From positions 88,869-152,868 of the forward strand of contig JAYMGJ010000296.1 in the NCBI GenBank assembly GCA_037178675.1: a stretch of 64,000 nt of DNA, given 5' to 3'. The DNA is from Scleroderma bovista. Its lineage: Eukaryota; Basidiomycota; Agaricomycetes; Boletales; Sclerodermataceae. Positions 60,701-64,000 of this stretch are shown in pieces (the first letter of the stretch is position 1; each line of letters opens with the position of its first letter). A program made the position numbers and the translations under genes. The notes beneath the pieces are model-generated. The model saw nothing but the letters and a program-made list of their open reading frames with translations. It was not told where the DNA came from and did not search any database.

Positions 60701-62298
60701 GACTCGGCACCGTCTACTGGAAGAGTACTGACGATGACCGCGGGAGAGTTGGATGCGCTGTTGCTGTCTTGTTCCCCAGTGCATGGTGCAGTATCATGGG
60801 CAGGTTCTTCAAGAACATTGCTTTGAGGATGTGCAGGCTCTAACTGCACTTGGGAAGGATCGATCACATCCTCGCTTTCCTCCGTCTTTCCGGGCACTTG
60901 GCCCTGTGCAGGCTCCAGTGGAGCTTCTGGAGGATCGACGACATCCCCCACGGAGGAATCCAGGACGTCGGCCTCATCCACTAGAGGAGTGGTGGGCGGC
61001 GGATTGGATGCACCGTCGCTCTCCTCCGCGGTGGCTGCTGCAGCCTCGTGGGCAGATTCTAACGGCAGAGGATCGCTTCCTTCCTCCACCTTTTCGTCAC
61101 CCAATGCAGCCTCCAGCGGGGCTTCTGGAGCATCAACGGCACCGTCGCTCTCCTCCGCAATGGCTGCTGCAGCCTCGTGGGCAGGTTCTAACGGCAGAGG
61201 ATCGCTTCCCTCCTCGCCCTTTTCGTCACCCAATACAGCCTCCAGCGGGGCTTCTGGAGCAACAACGATATCTCCTCCCCCAGAGGAATGCAGTGCGTCG
61301 GCCTCATCAGTGGTAACGACGATTGGCGGTGGGTTGGATGCACTATCGATGTCCTTCTCCACGGTACCTTCGACGGTATCGTGGGCAGGTTCTGATGGTA
61401 CTTCGGGAGGTTCAATCACATCCCCACATCCCTCCTCTACCTTTTCGGACACCTGGTTTGGTGCGGGTTCCAATGGTGCTTCTGGGGGATCAATTGCATC
61501 ACCTCCTTCCTCCCCAGACGAATCCATGGTGTCGGCTCCATCCACCGGAGGACTAGTGACGATGATAGAGGGTGGGTTGGAAACGCTGTCACTGTCTTTT
61601 GCCACAGTACCCACAGCAGTATCGTCGACAGGTTCTGTTTCAGGAACGTTGTGCTGGGAAACATCGTCGTGCTCGTGCAGCTCCCTCAAGCTGCTTTGAT
61701 GATGGAGAAGAGCTGTCTCGGCTTTGTCGATTGCGTGGGAGTCCGAGTGAGACTTGAAGTGGGAGCTTGCGCGTCTGAGTTTGTGCAAAACGTTGTGCTT
61801 ACGCGACGGCGTGGACGGAACACGTTGCCGGGTGCCGCCATGTCCGAACAACGAGGACTCGGGTGTACCAGGATTCGACAGTGTAGCCGAGGGCTCGGGG
61901 GTCCCTGGCTGGGAAACACCTGGGAAGGACTCGCGCTCGGGCGTTCCAGAGCGTGCGTCGATGGAAAGGTTGGAGCTCTTTCTCCTCAGCTTATGGAAGA
62001 AGCTATGTTTGTGAGACGAAGTGGAGAGCACGCGCTTGCGCTCAGGTGTGACTGGGTTAAACTGGGCATGCTCGGGTGTGGCAGGTTGTGAGCCAGGTTC
62101 GCGCTTAGGAGTGCGATCCCCCAGTCCATCCGGCGACCCAGGACGGGAGTGCGAACCCGAGTAAGCGGTATGAGAGGAGCCATCAGAGACAAGAGTTTGC
62201 GTAGATGCGCTGCTCTCGCCACGGTGATGATGTTTATGGTGGGAGAAACGATGCTTGACGTCGTGGACGAACTCTTTCACTTGCTCCTTGACGGTCAT
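57752..62298 (-). CDS. TRAPPC12: TRAPPC12-like TRAPP subunit with long repetitive N-terminal extension
   Basis: Seven exons, all in phase: 60232-62298, 59787-59891, 59385-59471, 58158-59309, 58063-58113, 57927-58005, 57752-57873 (1220 aa). The conserved core runs APSMFLPIPN | TDPLSALLTKHVPPERRPQR, MSNSWRALAKMARDLI, LWSLRLSSLARLRLTNQAS with AECTNLFAVLNAV, ELSVLRARVRYWAGDVKGYI, TPR-like repeats (MKDYHSATKLLEPLC, YLLSGNMQKATEHFRIV), NNLAVTLLAQGRVKDGIELL and YELRSST. TRAPPC12 belongs to TRAPP III, acting in ER-Golgi traffic and autophagy. Exon 1 (689 codons) starts MTVKEQVKEFVHDVKHRFSH, is His/Ser-rich, then strongly acidic with imperfect repeats. The intron at 59892-60231 is 340 nt, far longer than the others, so a second small exon or two separate genes cannot be excluded. 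Confidence 0.75.
61008..61267. repeat. Recent tandem repeat inside the TRAPPC12-like exon 1
   Basis: Two adjacent copies of about 130 bp are almost identical: both contain CCGTCGCTCTCCTCCGC, GGCTGCTGCAGCCTCGTGGG and CAGCGGGGCTTCTGGAGCA. Shorter, more diverged versions extend on both sides to about 60840-61620. On the coding strand they encode an acidic unit containing PEAPLEAxLGDEKxEEGSDP. Confidence 0.9.
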
Positions 62299-63027
62299 CG
62301 TGGTAGAGGATAAGGAGATAAGGGTTATTTACGCTGTGAGGGGCTGCGAGATGACCTGGCAAGAGCTGTTAGAGTGCGCGCCCGATTCCTGAGAGAGCAC
62401 GGTCGTACCAGAATGTGGATGGTGGCAATCTGAGTTTGGGCACGTTGCAAGAGTGAGGTGGTCCTTTTATACTGGGAGCCGAATGACGCAATGAAATCTA
62501 CACGAGGTGTCGCTGAGGAGGCTCGAGTCGTCGCTCTGGCGGTGTAGCGACAAGGCGAGAGACGATAGCGGGTGAGTTGTTGGGGGGTCGTTGTGTTCGA
62601 GGGGCGCTCTTTTATGCATCTTTGGTTATTCACGAGGCTGGCGGGCTTGTTCGGCTCACGCATGTTTCTATTTGTGGAGACCGCGGTTACTCTCTCTGCC
62701 GACCCGATCATTTCCTTGACATTGTAATGTTGGAACGCACTCGGATGTCTGTTCACCAGAGGTACCGGTGCTCTCTTCCTCGGTGTAGACGCCATTATAG
62801 CCTTGTCCGTGACGCCTGTCATCAGCACTGCATCTCTATGCACCAGGACCTCGATCTTTGTGTTCCTAGCGGCTCTGTTGTGTCAGGGTATCAACACTCT
62901 GCCCAGAGTCAGCACCTGATCCGTCAAACCCTGTGTCACACGAGAGCGTCGTCGATGTTGTACAGGTGGCTCGTGATACCCGCCATGTAACTGGTATGTA
63001 GTTCTCAATGCCTCGACACCATGCAAG
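62299..63027. other. Intergenic; no gene recognised
   Basis: Contains the presumed 5' UTR and promoter of the TRAPPC12-like gene. A 172-codon minus-strand frame at 62325-62843 has a composition and position that suggest upstream flank rather than a gene. Confidence 0.5.
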
Positions 63028-63107
63028 TCGGATATGGTGTAACGGCTAACATTGCCGCCTCTCATTCCCAAACGCGGCAGCTCGGGGTTCGACTCCCCGT
63101 ATCCGAG
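63028..63107 (+). tRNA. tRNA-Glu (CTC) with an 8-nt intron
   Basis: The acceptor arms TCGGATA / TATCCGA pair, with a G discriminator at 63107. The D arm reads GTGTAACGGCTAAC, as in fungal tRNA-Glu. The anticodon stem GCCGC (63054-63058) pairs with GCGGC (63074-63078), enclosing a 15-nt loop. Removing TTCCCAAA (63065-63072) after position 37 leaves the loop CTCTCAC with anticodon CTC at 63061-63063. The T arm is CGGGG-TTCGACT-CCCCG. Confidence 0.93.
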
Positions 63108-63110
63108 TTC

Positions 63111-63116
63111 TTTTTT
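63111..63116 (+). terminator. Pol III terminator
   Basis: A run of six T starts four bases after the tRNA discriminator base. Confidence 0.85.
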
Positions 63117-63289
63117 GCTTCGGTCGTGTTTGCTTCTTTGGAAGCAACAGATTGCGTATGACCCCCCTATGCAGCAGCAAGACTTCCCATCATGCACCCC
63201 ACCAATATAAACGCAATAAATGACGATGCACATAAAGATGGGTTATTTGAATAGACTATTTAGCTTTCTAACATGTCGTGGTGTCAGTG

Positions 63290-64000
63290 TCACGGATCAC
63301 CACTGACCAGCCTTGAAAACTCGCCGCGTCTCTCTGGCATCCGGCCGAGAGTCCTAGTTGGGTACCTGTGGTGCTGCCAGGCACCTATCGCGTCCCGATG
63401 ATCTCCCAATAAGCTCGAGGGACTGACGTGTCCGTGACTTGGCCCACGAGATGTCTCACATCCCGCCTCCGTTTCTGAGCTGTCACTAAGAACAGTGGAA
63501 ACGGCTGAGCGTAGCGCAGAGAGGAACCCTTGTGCGTTCACGATGTGCACCGGGGCCGAAGGTCACCTCTTCGAGATCATCATCTTATATCAAGAACTTG
63601 GGTTGTCCTGTACTATGTACGCAGGGAAAGGGCTACCCGAAAGACCGCTCAGACGGCAAAACTTGCACTACTGGGATTGCTGGCGATATTTGAAAATGCC
63701 ATGAGTCGTTTTCCGATCGAGTCTTGCTTGCACTCCTGGCAGTGGGTAAACGTAAAGGTTAGTAGGTGTCGCATATGCTGAAGGACGTGTGGAGGATGGG
63801 CACTTACGTTCGCGACCGCGTGATAGGACCTTTCGAGTATCGAAGTGAGAACGTGTTCATTACCGATGGCATGCAAGCCTGGTATGCAGGATCGGTGGCC
63901 AGAGTAAAGGAACGGGCGGGTGAACAGAGTGACAGGAGATGGTGAAAATCATCTCGAGAGATCGGGCGGGTATCATACGGTGGCTCGTGAGGAACGTCTG
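63290..64000 (-). CDS. Unrecognised gene entering from the right edge (partial)
   Basis: Minus-strand segments look exonic: RPFLYSGHRSCIPGLHAIGN followed by HVLTSILERSYHAVAN near 63815-63925, then a good donor (gtaagt) and an acceptor before ECKQDSIGKRLMAFSNIASN (about 63670-63735). Another frame, VHIVNAQGFLSALRSAVSTV near 63480-63550, runs on to a stop at 63290. Joining the second and third segments was not possible with certainty. The family is unknown and the 5' part lies outside the window. Confidence 0.3.

Noticed and set aside
60056..60826. 256-codon plus-strand ORF antisense to the TRAPPC12-like exon 1
   Set aside because: Its content mirrors the acidic repeats of the opposite strand and it has no independent motifs.
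62325..62843. 172-codon minus-strand ORF upstream of the TRAPPC12-like ATG
   Set aside because: No motifs and basic random composition; more likely 5' flank.

Overview
The window is nuclear DNA from a filamentous basidiomycete, most likely an Agaricomycete. The evidence is gene density (about one gene per 2 kb), many 50-60 nt GT-AG introns, short intergenic spaces, and family content: two DUF6533-type membrane proteins, a Kar9-GAR protein, a Dnmt5-type methyltransferase and a Clr2 silencing protein. All gene models were built by eye from splice signals and frame continuity. Where exon joins are given, the exon lengths sum to a multiple of three.

Left part (1-5.7 kb): the 3' end of a Reg1-like PP1 regulatory subunit, an ATP-dependent NAD(P)HX dehydratase in six exons, and a GNAT acetyltransferase. 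Next comes an accessory-looking region (5.7-15.0 kb): a roughly 2.7 kb unit carrying a DUF6533-type gene occurs twice (5701-8454 and 12301-15015). The first copy is abutted by a displaced fragment of the GNAT promoter and 5' end. Between the copies lie a Git3-like GPCR gene with a frame problem, an unrecognised open frame and a short helicase-like relic.

15.2-25 kb: phosphoglucomutase (its stop codon sits alone in the last coding exon), a secreted GH16 beta-glucanase, a protein with five tandem Zn2Cys6 clusters, and two neighbouring genes sharing an unrecognised C-x2-C-x19-H-x3-C finger (three copies and one copy). 25-32.4 kb: a SIRT4-type sirtuin with two microexons, divergent from PEX7; an EFM7/METTL21-type methyltransferase; an F-box protein; and CRIPT, which is split into four short exons.

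32.7-39.7 kb holds the most notable gene: a Dnmt5-class enzyme of about 2183 residues (C5 cytosine methyltransferase + SNF2 ATPase + RING) with a canonical PCNA-binding (PIP) box at residues 11-18. To its right are conserved housekeeping genes: MPE1 (DWNN/zinc knuckle/RING), ERG4, a DNAJB12-like J protein, COX9, CDC55 (PP2A B55), an FBXO9/Hrt3 F-box protein, CLR2 (heterochromatin silencing), KAR9 and a TRAPPC12-like subunit with a long repetitive N-terminal extension. A tRNA-Glu(CTC) with an 8-nt intron and an unresolved partial gene close the window.

Three divergent pairs (sirtuin/PEX7, MPE1/ERG4, COX9/CDC55) share start-to-start gaps of 126-140 bp, so they probably use bidirectional promoters. 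Two chromatin-silencing genes (Dnmt5 and Clr2) lie within about 20 kb of each other, but nothing in the sequence shows a functional cluster.
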